From: Rhodococcus qingshengii JCM 15477 | GTDB lineage: Bacteria; Actinomycetota; Actinomycetes; Mycobacteriales; Mycobacteriaceae | Length of the DNA stretch: 64,000 bases | Assembly (NCBI RefSeq): GCF_023221595.1 | Contig: NZ_CP096563.1 | Location: 4,769,001-4,833,000 of the forward strand | Reading direction: 5' to 3' | Shown: positions 8,790-16,975 of the stretch, one piece after another | Numbering within the stretch: the first letter of the stretch is position 1 | How the letters are laid out: every line of letters starts with the position of its first letter | Made by a program: the position numbers and the translations under genes | The notes under the pieces: model-generated | Databases searched by the model: none | What the model was told of the DNA's origin: nothing | Seen by the model: only the letters and a program-made list of their open reading frames with translations

Positions 8790-9956
8790 TCACTGTTTGC
8801 CGTCCCACATCACAACCTGATCGCCGCCGGCGGCCTTCGCGCGGTACATCGAGGCATCGGCTACTCGAAACAGTTCCGTCAACTCCTCGTCGGAAATAAT
8901 CGACGACCATTCGGCAGAGGTGATCGCGACTCCGACGCTGGTGGTCACTACCGGATCACGATCGTCGATTCGCAAGTGCCTTCGCAGATTGTCTTCGAAC
9001 GCAGGCGCTGCGCCGACGTCTATCGTGTCTACCAACACGAACTCGTCCCCACCGAATCTGGCGAAGAGCGCCTTCTCGCCGCCGCACCACCGCAGTCGAT
9101 CAGCAATCTGGCGAAGTACGAGATCGCCTTCCTCGTGCCCCTGTGAGTCGTTGACGCTCTTGAACGAATCGACATCGACAATCGCGACGACATACGACGA
9201 CTTGCTCGACGCATGCCCCGTCGCCCCCATTTCGACAACAGCTCGCTGCAGCCCGCGCCGATTCAGAAGCCCTGTCAACGGATCCACATCCGAACTGTCC
9301 GCGTCGGAGCCGAGAAGTGAGAGGACGAACTGGCAGGCGAACGGGATGACCACGATCCCGGTGGCGATGATCAGACACAGTGCGGTGGCCAACGCAGGAT
9401 CCGCGTAGACCGCGACCTTTCGGCCGACCACTGCCAGAACCACGATGGACAGCGCGATGTGAACCGCCTGGAGTCTCGCGTTGTGAAAGTACGCGATGTA
9501 ACCACCGATCAGTACGAAGAGCACACACTGGATCAACCCGATGAAAGGGTCGTTGTTCAAGAACACACCGACGAATACGCCGACCTCGCAGTAGGCGACA
9601 AAGAAGTACGACCACCGACGCGTGATTTCGGGCAGAAGGCAGAAGAGCACGATCACCGCAATCGTGACGGCGATGATAACGGCGTTGACGACGCTGGTGA
9701 CGTGGTTGTGCACGCCCGCGTCGCTGAAGCGCAGCAGAGTCATCGCAATGATGACCGTCGTCAGCGAGCCGATGACCAGCAATCGGACAGCTAGCTCCAG
9801 GCCCTTCGTGGCGAGGTATCGATTGAAACTGTCGAATTGATCAGGACGCCGATACCACTGAACCAGAAGGTCGAAAGCCGACTTCACAGCTGATTTTTCA
9901 CGGCCACGCGGCGCGGGCAGAATCGACTGCAGTCGGTCCTGCCCGAACGATGTCAT
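8790..9956 (-). CDS. Membrane GGDEF diguanylate cyclase (paralogue 2)
   Basis: This tandem paralogue of the preceding entry shares WYRRPDQFDSFNRYLA near the N-terminus, about six membrane helices, DPLTGLLNRRGL and an intact GGDEF motif (ARFGGDEFVLVD). It is predicted to synthesise c-di-GMP. Here too the RxxD I-site is absent. The ATG at 9956 gives MTSFGQDRL. The frame is open to a TTG at 9995, but no better ribosome site is seen there. The stop lies 43 bases before paralogue 1, so they could be co-transcribed. Having two similar enzymes side by side suggests that they answer to different signals. Confidence 0.85.
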   Translation of the reverse strand: MTSFGQDRLQSILPAPRGREKSAVKSAFDLLVQWYRRPDQFDSFNRYLATKGLELAVRLLVIGSLTTVIIAMTLLRFSDAGVHNHVTSVVNAVIIAVTIAVIVLFCLLPEITRRWSYFFVAYCEVGVFVGVFLNNDPFIGLIQCVLFVLIGGYIAYFHNARLQAVHIALSIVVLAVVGRKVAVYADPALATALCLIIATGIVVIPFACQFVLSLLGSDADSSDVDPLTGLLNRRGLQRAVVEMGATGHASSKSSYVVAIVDVDSFKSVNDSQGHEEGDLVLRQIADRLRWCGGEKALFARFGGDEFVLVDTIDVGAAPAFEDNLRRHLRIDDRDPVVTTSVGVAITSAEWSSIISDEELTELFRVADASMYRAKAAGGDQVVMWDGKQ

Positions 9957-10032
9957 GCGCAGATCATAGGTGCGCAGACCGTCGTTCGGGATCAAGAGGG
10001 CAGGATCGAGGCGGCAAATTCAGGGTCGGTTG

Positions 10033-10773
10033 TCAGCGCCGAACGAGGTACGTATCCATGATCCAACCGTGCTTCTCACGCAACTCCGCCCGGCGAGCGA
10101 CGATCTGATCTTCGACGTCACGCAGTTTGCCGGAAATCAACTCCTCGTCCGGGGTCCCGAGGTACGCGCCCCACCAGATCTCGGCGTCGTTTTCGCTTAC
10201 CTGAGTGAAGGTGCAATGCGCGTCGAGCATCACGACGGCATTGTCCACGCCGTCGGGCAATCCCTCGGCCAGTTTGCGGCCGGTCGTGATGTGGATGGGT
10301 TCGCCGATTCGGTTCAGGACGATCCGGTGTTGTGCAGCCAGCGACTGCACGCTGGTGATTCCCGGGATGACGGAGTAGTCGAACGAAACTCTCCCGCGAG
10401 CGAGCACACGCTCGACGATCCGCAGAGTGCTGTCGTAGAGGGAAGGGTCACCCCAGACGAGAATCGCGCCGACGCCAGGTTCGGCCGCGAATTCCGCTTC
10501 GAATTTCGCGGCCCGACGCTCGTGCCAGTCCTCGACAACCCCCTCGTAATCGGTGGGGGTTCGGTCCCGCGGCGGGTCCGTGATCTCGACCACCTTGTAG
10601 TCGAGGTGAACGTGCTCGTCGAGAATGCCGGTGCGCAAGTCGACCAGGGCCTGCTTCTCGTCACCCTTTCCGATGATGAAGAAGGTATCGGCCCTGTTCA
10701 TAGCCTTGATCGCCTGAACCGTCACCTGGTCGGGATCACCAGCACCGATACCGATCACCAAGAGTTCGCGCAT
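10033..10773 (-). CDS. cobF: Precorrin-6A synthase (deacetylating), CobF
   Basis: This 246-residue SAM-dependent methyltransferase of the tetrapyrrole (CobI/CobJ/CobF) family begins [21 protein letters not shown]. It carries [27 protein letters not shown], the HITTGRKL motif and the CobF-specific [14 protein letters not shown] ending. CobF methylates C1 and removes the acetyl extruded during ring contraction in the aerobic cobalamin pathway. No other cob genes are in the window, so the gene is isolated here. No cobalamin riboswitch is visible in the short leader. The shared upstream region with thyA contains a 40-bp palindrome 20 bases before this start. Confidence 0.93.
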   Translation of the reverse strand: MRELLVIGIGAGDPDQVTVQAIKAMNRADTFFIIGKGDEKQALVDLRTGILDEHVHLDYKVVEITDPPRDRTPTDYEGVVEDWHERRAAKFEAEFAAEPGVGAILVWGDPSLYDSTLRIVERVLARGRVSFDYSVIPGITSVQSLAAQHRIVLNRIGEPIHITTGRKLAEGLPDGVDNAVVMLDAHCTFTQVSENDAEIWWGAYLGTPDEELISGKLRDVEDQIVARRAELREKHGWIMDTYLVRR

Positions 10774-10792
10774 GTGCCGAGGCTATATTGCC

Positions 10793-10832
10793 GTGCGCCC
10801 TTATTAACCGCCGGAGGTTAATAAAGGCGCAC
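10793..10832. repeat. Long palindromic element, copy 1 (40 bp)
   Basis: Two 20-base arms with no loop: the left arm begins GTGCGCCCTTATTAACC and the right arm ends GGTTAATAAAGGCGCAC, matching at 18 of 20 positions. The core TTATTAACC / GGTTAATAA is identical to copy 2 at 16924-16973. It lies between the divergent cobF and thyA genes, where it cannot be a terminator, and it covers the expected -35 region of thyA. Confidence 0.8.
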
Positions 10833-10846
10833 AGCAGGGCAGGCCC

Positions 10847-10852
10847 TAGACT
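10847..10852 (+). promoter_or_regulatory. Probable -10 box for a leaderless thyA transcript
   Basis: TAGACT fits the actinobacterial TANNNT -10 element and ends seven bases before the GTG start of thyA at 10860. No Shine-Dalgarno sequence is visible, so transcription probably starts at the GTG itself and the mRNA is leaderless. The palindrome at 10793-10832 overlaps the -35 region. Confidence 0.5.
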
Positions 10853-10859
10853 GATTCCC

Positions 10860-11660
10860 GTGACTGTCTCCACTGCTTACGAAGACCTCCTCCGGCTCGT
10901 CATGGAGACGGGTACCGCCAAATCCGATCGAACCGGAACCGGCACCCGCAGCATCTTCGGTCACCAGATGCGTTTCGATCTTGCCGACGGCTTTCCGCTC
11001 GTCACCACCAAGAAGGTCCACCTCAAGTCGATAGTCAACGAACTCCTGTGGTTCCTGCGCGGCGACTCCAACGTGGCGTGGCTGCACGAGCACGGCGTCT
11101 CCATCTGGGACGAGTGGGCCGACGAGAACGGTGAACTCGGCCCCGTCTACGGCGTCCAGTGGCGTAGCTGGCCCACCCCTTCGGGCGAGCACATCGACCA
11201 GATCGCGCAGACCGTCGAGACTCTGCGCTCCAACCCCGATTCGCGGCGGATCATCGTTTCGGCGTGGAACGTCGCCGACATTCCGCAGATGGCCCTGGCG
11301 CCGTGCCACGCTTTCTTCCAGTTCTACGTCGCCGACGGCAAGCTCTCCTGCCAGCTCTACCAGCGCAGCGCCGACATGTTCCTCGGCGTTCCGTTCAACA
11401 TCGCCAGCTACGCGCTACTCACCCACATGATGGCCCAGCAGGCCGGACTCGACGTCGGCGAGTTCGTCTGGACCGGCGGCGACTGCCACATCTACGACAA
11501 TCACGTCGACCAGGTGACCGAGCAGCTCGGCCGCGAACCGCTGCCGTTGCCGACCCTGAAGCTGAACAAGCGCGACTCCATCTTCGACTACACCTTCGAG
11601 GACGTGGAGATCGTCGACTACCAGCACCACCCCGCGATCAAAGCCCCGGTAGCGGTCTGA
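10860..11660 (+). CDS. thyA: Thymidylate synthase ThyA
   Basis: This 266-residue protein makes dTMP from dUMP with 5,10-methylene-tetrahydrofolate. Recognisable elements are [54 protein letters not shown], the catalytic Cys in [35 protein letters not shown] and HIYDNHVDQ. The length matches bacterial ThyA. The GTG at 10860 was chosen because homologues start just before AYEDLL and a TANNNT box lies seven bases upstream. The frame itself runs back to 10788 through the palindrome, which is not plausible coding sequence. It is followed two bases later by dfrA, which regenerates the folate cofactor. Confidence 0.97.
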   Translation: MTVSTAYEDLLRLVMETGTAKSDRTGTGTRSIFGHQMRFDLADGFPLVTTKKVHLKSIVNELLWFLRGDSNVAWLHEHGVSIWDEWADENGELGPVYGVQWRSWPTPSGEHIDQIAQTVETLRSNPDSRRIIVSAWNVADIPQMALAPCHAFFQFYVADGKLSCQLYQRSADMFLGVPFNIASYALLTHMMAQQAGLDVGEFVWTGGDCHIYDNHVDQVTEQLGREPLPLPTLKLNKRDSIFDYTFEDVEIVDYQHHPAIKAPVAV

Positions 11661-11662
11661 CG

Positions 11663-12154
11663 ATGACCGATCGCACAGTCACCCTCATCTGGGCGCAGGC
11701 CCACGGCGGCGTCATCGGCGCCGACAACTCGATCCCGTGGCGCGTGTCCGAGGACATGGCTTACTTCAAACGCGTCACCATGGGCCATCCGGTAATCATG
11801 GGGCGGCGCACCTGGGACTCCATTCCATCGAAGTTCCGTCCGTTCAGCGGGCGTCGGAACATCGTCGTCACACGCGATCCGCAATGGCACGCCGAAGGCG
11901 CCGAGGTAGTCCACAGGCTGGACGACGCCCTGGCGTTGCCGGACGGTGACGTCTTCGTCGTCGGCGGCGGGCAAATTTATTCGGCTGCACTGCCATTCGC
12001 AACGCATCTACTGGTGACCGAGATCGACCTCGACATCGCCGGTGATGCTTTTGCTCCCGAGATCGGCCCCGAATGGAACCTGAAATCCGACGAGCCCTGG
12101 CAGACCTCGGAGAAGAGCGGCCTGCGCTTCCGCTGGTTGGAGTACACGCGCTGA
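11663..12154 (+). CDS. dfrA: Dihydrofolate reductase
   Basis: This 163-residue enzyme reduces dihydrofolate, the by-product of ThyA, with NADPH. It has LIWAQAHGGVIGADNSIPWR at the N-terminus, the acidic active-site residue in VSEDMAYFKRVTMGHPVIMG, GRRTWDSIPSKFRPFSGRRN and VFVVGGGQIYSAAL. The order and spacing are those of actinobacterial DHFR. The ATG at 11663 follows the thyA stop by two bases, so translation is probably coupled. The frame extends upstream inside thyA, but the DHFR fold begins at this ATG. Confidence 0.96.
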   Translation: MTDRTVTLIWAQAHGGVIGADNSIPWRVSEDMAYFKRVTMGHPVIMGRRTWDSIPSKFRPFSGRRNIVVTRDPQWHAEGAEVVHRLDDALALPDGDVFVVGGGQIYSAALPFATHLLVTEIDLDIAGDAFAPEIGPEWNLKSDEPWQTSEKSGLRFRWLEYTR

Positions 12155-12238
12155 CCGACTTCCGCCGATAACGAGGCACCTCGCGAGTGAGTCGGTCATA
12201 CTCCAAGAAGGACATTCACCGCTTCCGAGAGGTCTTCG

Positions 12239-12571
12239 ATGGACAAGAAGTCACTGACCGCTCTCGCTCGCCAACAGTTGAAACTGGCGGGCTCGGCGAC
12301 CAGCGGTCGCAGTTCACAAACCGTCTACGGTGGCCACCAGCGCAGCCTGCGACAGACGGTGATCGCGCTGAGCGCCGGCAAGAGCCTCGCCGAACACGAC
12401 AGTCCGGGCGAAGCCACATTGTTGGTCCTGAGCGGGAAGCTGAATCTTGTATGTGGGAGCGACCAGTGGAAAGGATCCACGGGTGATTTCCTGACCGTCC
12501 CGGCCGACCGGCACAGCGTCGAAGCGCTCGAAGACGTTGCATTTCTACTGACCGTCGCCATGAAGGGCTGA
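12239..12571 (+). CDS. Small cupin-domain protein
   Basis: This 110-residue protein is a single cupin barrel. GKSLAEHDSPGEATLLVLSGKLNL fits cupin motif 1 (with HDSPGEA as the metal-binding region), and GDFLTVPADRHSVEALEDVAFLLTV fits motif 2. Such small cupins bind a metal or small ligand and are often stress-related or enzyme accessory proteins. No catalytic assignment is possible. It starts 84 bases after dfrA on the same strand, and the next gene follows 19 bases later. Confidence 0.8.
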   Translation: MDKKSLTALARQQLKLAGSATSGRSSQTVYGGHQRSLRQTVIALSAGKSLAEHDSPGEATLLVLSGKLNLVCGSDQWKGSTGDFLTVPADRHSVEALEDVAFLLTVAMKG

Positions 12572-12590
12572 AATCGGTAGCGTCTTCCGC

Positions 12591-13286
12591 GTGAGCGAAA
12601 CCGTGATCGAAGTGTCCGTCGTCGCAGCCCCGTCCGTACTCTGGCCCGCGCTGCGCGACCCGTCGCTGATTCGACGTTGGTTCGGCTGGGAGTACGACGG
12701 ACTCGACGACGAAATCAACCAGATCTACTCCACCGCTGAGGCCGACCCCGAAGCGTTGACGCTGAAACTCGGAAACGGTGACCGTTTCTCACTTCGCGAA
12801 CAGGACGGCAAGACGGTCGTCCGCATCGATCGGCCGGCCAAATCTGCCGACGACGACTGGTACGACGACATCACCGAGGGCTGGACGACATTCCTCCAGC
12901 TGCTCCGATTCGCAGTGGAGCACCACGGACTGGCCGAGCGTAAAACCATTTATCTCGACGGCCTTCTGCTCCCCGGTGAGAACGTGGCAAGCGTCCTCGG
13001 GTTCACCGAAATCGAATTGGAAGCGGGAAGTCGGTACGCGGTGACAATCGCTCCCGGCGACTATTTCGAAGGCGTCGTCGACTACGTCACCGACCACCAA
13101 TTCGGGTTGACAGTCGAGGATCTCGGCCCTGGCCTGCTGTCTGTCGCCACCCAGTCGGTGACGGCGCAGCGGCCCGACGGAGGCATGTCCATCCTGCTGA
13201 CCACCTACGACCTGAGCGATGACGAGTTCGACGAGATCAAGCATCACTGGTCGTCGTGGTGGGAAGGTCGCCGCCAGGAGAGCTGA
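12591..13286 (+). CDS. SRPBCC/AHSA1-like domain protein
   Basis: This 231-residue protein begins with an SRPBCC (Bet v1-like, Aha1-type) ligand-binding fold: VIEVSVVAAPSVLWPALRDP, then RRWFGWEY, and a helix with WTTFLQLLRFAVEHHGL at about 100-115. A second half (residues 120-231) looks like a partial repeat of the fold, with TIYLDGLLL and VDYVTDHQFGLTVEDLG. The family binds hydrophobic ligands or acts in stress response; the role here is unknown. A GTG start at 12591 fits the domain edge. It is immediately downstream of the cupin gene and followed by the DevS-type kinase. Confidence 0.75.
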   Translation: MSETVIEVSVVAAPSVLWPALRDPSLIRRWFGWEYDGLDDEINQIYSTAEADPEALTLKLGNGDRFSLREQDGKTVVRIDRPAKSADDDWYDDITEGWTTFLQLLRFAVEHHGLAERKTIYLDGLLLPGENVASVLGFTEIELEAGSRYAVTIAPGDYFEGVVDYVTDHQFGLTVEDLGPGLLSVATQSVTAQRPDGGMSILLTTYDLSDDEFDEIKHHWSSWWEGRRQES

Positions 13287-13313
13287 CGTTCGGTGAGGCG
13301 ATATGCTTCGACC

Positions 13314-15005
13314 ATGGTCGAAGCTTCGGGTCACAGTCCGGCACGTACGTTCGGCGAGTTGCTCGACCGCCTGGGCGATTCCAATGCCGACATACCGACA
13401 CTCCACCGCCTGCTCGAGGCGGTCCTGGTGGTCGGCTCCGGCCTGGACCTCGACCTGACGCTTCAACGGATCATCACCTCTGCGACAACGGTTCTGGATT
13501 GCCGCTACGGCGCCCTGGGGGTCGCGGCGCCGGGGGGCGGGCTCTCGGAATTCGTGTACGAGGGAATCTCCGGGTCCCAACGCGCGACCATGGGACATTT
13601 CCCCGAAGGTCATGGCGTGCTGGGTGTTCTGATGAATCACCCGCAGACTTTGCGTGTGGCCCATCTCGGCGACCATCCCGAATCGGTGGGATTCCCCGCA
13701 AATCATCCACCGATGGAGAGCTTCCTCGGAGCGCCGATCATGATGCGGGGAAAGGTGTTCGGAAGCATCTACCTGACCGAGAAACGGGGACAGGCCGAGT
13801 TCACCCAGGAAGACGAGGTCATTCTCGAAGCCCTCGCCATCGCAGCCGGTATCGCTGTGGAAAACGCCCGACTGTTCGAGCAGTCACGAACTCGTGAAAG
13901 ATGGCTCACCGCAACATCTGCCATCCGCTCGCGGTTGCTGGCCGGTGACTCGCTCGAGGACGGCCTGCAACTTCTTGCCAGTCGCGTTCGGGACCTGACC
14001 GGCGTCGACGACGTGATCGTGGTGATCTGCGAGAACGGCTACGCACAGGTTCACGCCGCGGCCAGCGCCCGGACCACGTCACGTGGAGTCAGAATCCCGG
14101 CGACCACTTATCCGTTCGACGTGGTGCGGAGCACTCGAAAGCTACAGGTACTCACCACTTTAGGCGCACTCACCGAACTGGTGCCGTCGGCTGGGAGTGC
14201 GGTCGTGGCACCGATGTGCGTCGCCTCGGGTGTAGTCGGCGCGGTCATCGTGGCGTCGAATTCCACCAACACACACTGGGATCACGACGAACTGACCCGG
14301 ATCGAGTCGATGGCCGAACTCGGCTCCGTTGCAATCGAGTTCGACGAGAAACAAAAGGCGCAACGCCTGTTGTCCGTTCTCGCCGACCGCGACCGCATCG
14401 CACGAGACCTGCACGACAACGTCATCCAGCGACTGTTCGCGAGCGGAATGAGCCTGCAGAGCACGCTTCCGGACGAGACCCTCCCGGAGTCGGCGCGCGC
14501 GATTGTCAAACGATCTCTCGAACAGCTCGACAAGACAGTCCGCGAGATTCGGACAACCATCTTCGATCTGCAGACTCCCACAGCCACCGATTCGTCGAGC
14601 CTGCGCCGGCGCCTCCTCGATGTCATCGGCGACGCCACCGCACAGTCCGCTGTGACCCCGAGCGTCCAATTCTCCGGCGCCATCGACACTCTGGTGAATC
14701 CCGGGATCCACCAGCACGCCGAAGCCGTGCTGCGTGAGGGGTTGAGCAACGTCCTTCGGCATGCACACGCACGCCACATCACCATCGCTGTCACCGCGGA
14801 CGTCGAATTTGCGATCACGATCGAGGACGACGGCGTCGGACTCCCCTCCGACTTCCACAAGAGTGGACTGCACAATCTGGAGCGCCGCGCCGAACATTGC
14901 GGCGGTACGTGCACGATCGTCAATCACGATCCGAGCGGTGCACGCCTGCTCTGGCGAGTACCGCTCGGTCGCACCAACTCGAATCGACCGAAATCCGGTC
15001 GTTAG
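13314..15005 (+). CDS. devS: DevS/DosT-type two-GAF sensor histidine kinase
   Basis: This 563-residue cytoplasmic kinase has GAF-A at about 40-190, GAF-B at 206-345, a DHp helix DRIARDLHDNVIQRLF with phosphoacceptor His367, and a HATPase domain at about 465-552 (EDDGVGLP). GAF-A carries GFPANHPPM with His131, the region that holds the heme ligand in mycobacterial DevS/DosT, so it may sense O2, NO, CO or redox state. The ATG at 13314 gives MVEASGHS; an in-frame GTG at 13293 is possible. It converges with the DevR-type regulator with only three bases between the stops, so the pair is adjacent but not co-transcribed, unlike M. tuberculosis devRS. Confidence 0.88.
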   Translation: MVEASGHSPARTFGELLDRLGDSNADIPTLHRLLEAVLVVGSGLDLDLTLQRIITSATTVLDCRYGALGVAAPGGGLSEFVYEGISGSQRATMGHFPEGHGVLGVLMNHPQTLRVAHLGDHPESVGFPANHPPMESFLGAPIMMRGKVFGSIYLTEKRGQAEFTQEDEVILEALAIAAGIAVENARLFEQSRTRERWLTATSAIRSRLLAGDSLEDGLQLLASRVRDLTGVDDVIVVICENGYAQVHAAASARTTSRGVRIPATTYPFDVVRSTRKLQVLTTLGALTELVPSAGSAVVAPMCVASGVVGAVIVASNSTNTHWDHDELTRIESMAELGSVAIEFDEKQKAQRLLSVLADRDRIARDLHDNVIQRLFASGMSLQSTLPDETLPESARAIVKRSLEQLDKTVREIRTTIFDLQTPTATDSSSLRRRLLDVIGDATAQSAVTPSVQFSGAIDTLVNPGIHQHAEAVLREGLSNVLRHAHARHITIAVTADVEFAITIEDDGVGLPSDFHKSGLHNLERRAEHCGGTCTIVNHDPSGARLLWRVPLGRTNSNRPKSGR

Positions 15006-15008
15006 ATC

Positions 15009-15647
15009 CTAGCGACTGCCGCTACGGATTTCGGTCGCCAGCACCGCAGCCTGAGTACGACGCTGCATGCCCAGCTTCGAGAGCAGACGCGTCACGTAGT
15101 TCTTGACCGTCTTCTCTGCGAGGAACAATCGCGCGCCGATCTCCCGGTTGGTGAGCCCTTCTCCGATGAGGTCGAAGACTGCTCGCTCCTGATCGGAAAG
15201 TTCGGCCAACGGATCTGCTGTACGGTCGCTGCGGATCCGCTGCATCAGCGCCTCGGTTGCACGACTGTCGAGCAGTGAACCGCCGCGCCCGACTGTGCGG
15301 ACTGCAGCGACCAAGTCGGTTCCGAGAATCTGCTTAAGGACGAATCCCGAGGCGCCCGCCATGATCGCGTCGAGCAACGCCTCGTCGTCGGCGTACGACG
15401 TGAGCATCAGGCAGCGGAGGTCGGGAAGCATCGAGCGGAGTTCTCGGCACAGTTCGACGCCGTTGCCGTCAGGCAGGCGTACGTCCAGAACAGCGACGTC
15501 GGCGTTGCTCTGCGGTACCGCAGCCAGCGCTTCCCCCACGGACGCCGCCTCGCCCACCACCACGAAGTCCTCGACCCCACCGAGTAGGTCGAACAATCCG
15601 CGTCTGACGATCTCGTGATCGTCGACCAGGAATATCCGCGTTGTCAT
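15009..15647 (-). CDS. devR: DevR/DosR-type NarL-family response regulator
   Basis: This 212-residue protein has a receiver domain with Asp55 in [13 protein letters not shown] and a LuxR-type HTH at about 148-205 ([44 protein letters not shown]). The HTH sequence [20 protein letters not shown] is very close to mycobacterial DosR. It probably controls a dormancy or hypoxia regulon, with the convergent DevS-type kinase as cognate sensor. The gene follows a USP gene on the same strand after 76 bases, matching the Rv3134c-devR order. A DosR-like box lies at 19173-19196. Confidence 0.9.
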   Translation of the reverse strand: MTTRIFLVDDHEIVRRGLFDLLGGVEDFVVVGEAASVGEALAAVPQSNADVAVLDVRLPDGNGVELCRELRSMLPDLRCLMLTSYADDEALLDAIMAGASGFVLKQILGTDLVAAVRTVGRGGSLLDSRATEALMQRIRSDRTADPLAELSDQERAVFDLIGEGLTNREIGARLFLAEKTVKNYVTRLLSKLGMQRRTQAAVLATEIRSGSR

Positions 15648-15723
15648 CGAACCCCTCCAAAAGACATCTCACGTCGAACGGTACCGGAGACGGTGGACTC
15701 AGAACTCATGGAATGCATTCTCT

Positions 15724-16617
15724 TCACTTGTTGACGTGCCGGACGATGAGAACCGGGCAATCCGCGGTGTGCAGGAGCGCCCGACTGGTCGATCCGAGGA
15801 GCATTCCTGCGAATCCGCCGCGCCCGCGACTGCCGACGACTATCAACTGCGCCGTCTCCGCGTATTCGCTCAGGACTCGGACCGGACGGTCACGCGCGAC
15901 GACTCTTTCGACGACGACGTCCGGGTAACGCTCGGTGAATCCGGCCAATTGCTCGGCGAGGACAACTTCCTCACCCGTCTGGATGCTGCTCCACAGTGGG
16001 TCGTCGGGGGTGGCGCCCAACGAGGGCTGCACACTCACGTCGCTCCACACGTTGACGGCAATCAAGGTGGCGCCCCGCGCGGAGGCCTGCTCGAAAGCGT
16101 GCTCGACTGCCTCGATGCTGCTTTCGGATCCATCGACACCGACGACGACGGGGCCCTCGGTCGGCGGTCGACCGTCGAGCGTCCGTCCTCGGACAACTGC
16201 AACCGGAGATTCGCCGTGCGAGACAACCGAGACCGTCGCAGAACCGACGACCAATCCGGTGAATTCGCCGTGCCCGCGAGGGCCGAGCGCAATGATGTAC
16301 GCGCCCTTGGACAATTCGATCAGGCGATCGGAGACGCTGCCGTCGAGTAGTTCGGTGACGATCTCGAGGTCGTCGTCGATGCTTTGCCGCGCGAGGATCT
16401 GTGCGCTGTCCAGACGAGCGGTGGCAGTGCGCCGCAGTTCGTCCTTGAAGCTCTCGGCGAGGTAAGGCTCGGAGTAGTAGAAGGCTGGGATGTGCACCAC
16501 CGTCGCGATGTGGAGCGGTCGACCGAGCGCCACCGCGGTCCTCGCCGCCCAGACGACAGCCGACGACGCCGATTCCGAACCGTCTACCGCTACGACGACG
16601 GGTTTGGTTGCACTCAT
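15724..16617 (-). CDS. Tandem universal stress protein (Rv3134c-like position)
   Basis: This 297-residue protein has two UspA domains. Domain 1 (about 1-145) begins VVVAVDGSESASSAV and has GPRGHGEFTGLVVGSATVSV. Domain 2 (about 155-297) begins VVVGVDGSESSIEAV and has the ATP-binding motif GSRGRGGFAGMLLGSTSRAL. USPs of this type bind ATP and support survival in dormancy. The ATG at 16617 has GGAGGGAC upstream; the frame runs on to 16641 without a better start. The gene lies directly upstream of devR, as Rv3134c does in M. tuberculosis, and may share its transcript. An imperfect DosR half-site is about 87 bases upstream. Confidence 0.93.
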   Translation of the reverse strand: MSATKPVVVAVDGSESASSAVVWAARTAVALGRPLHIATVVHIPAFYYSEPYLAESFKDELRRTATARLDSAQILARQSIDDDLEIVTELLDGSVSDRLIELSKGAYIIALGPRGHGEFTGLVVGSATVSVVSHGESPVAVVRGRTLDGRPPTEGPVVVGVDGSESSIEAVEHAFEQASARGATLIAVNVWSDVSVQPSLGATPDDPLWSSIQTGEEVVLAEQLAGFTERYPDVVVERVVARDRPVRVLSEYAETAQLIVVGSRGRGGFAGMLLGSTSRALLHTADCPVLIVRHVNK

Positions 16618-16923
16618 GTTCGTCCCTCCACAATCGACCACAGAATCTCTTCGCCCTCACACTATTGCCCAATGACGGCAAAAAGGATTCATCAGCCGAC
16701 GCGAGTCCCAAATCGGACATTGGGTGTTCGGGTGGACTGCGGCAACGGCCCCGCCAACATCCCTTTCGGGCGTCAACGAGGCCACCGGTGCCGGATTCGC
16801 ACGCAAACCCTGGCTACTCGATCCACGTTAGGTGAAGAACCCGACCGGTCAGAAGTGAAAAAAGTCCTGTCAACAAGCGCCCAAAATCGGGTTTCGTACG
16901 CAGGAGATCCTGAACCACCTGCT
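16618..16923. other. Non-coding upstream region of the USP-devR unit
   Basis: About 300 bases contain no convincing gene; the open frames lack family similarity and ribosome sites. The stretch must hold the USP-devR promoter. One candidate DosR half-site, AGTCCCAAA, lies at 16704-16712, preceded by a poorly matching left half. The region ends at the 50-bp palindrome. Nothing else structured is seen. Confidence 0.5.
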
Positions 16924-16973
16924 CTGCTGTGCGCCTTTATTAACCGCCGGCGGTTAATAAAGGCGCACAGCAG
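16924..16973. repeat. Long perfect palindromic element, copy 2 (50 bp)
   Basis: Two perfect 25-base arms without a loop. The left arm starts CTGCTGTGCGCCTTTATTAA and the right arm is its exact reverse complement. The central 40 bases are nearly identical to the element at 10793-10832, including the TTATTAACC / GGTTAATAA core. It begins three bases after the stop of the LLM oxidoreductase gene (minus strand), so it could terminate that transcript, but the same sequence upstream of thyA argues for a dispersed repeat or a protein-binding site. Confidence 0.85.
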
Positions 16974-16975
16974 GG

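Noticed and set aside
10774..10859. Possible cobalamin riboswitch before cobF.
   Set aside because: The leader is under 30 bases on the cobF side and shows only the palindrome; no B12-box-like sequence is visible.
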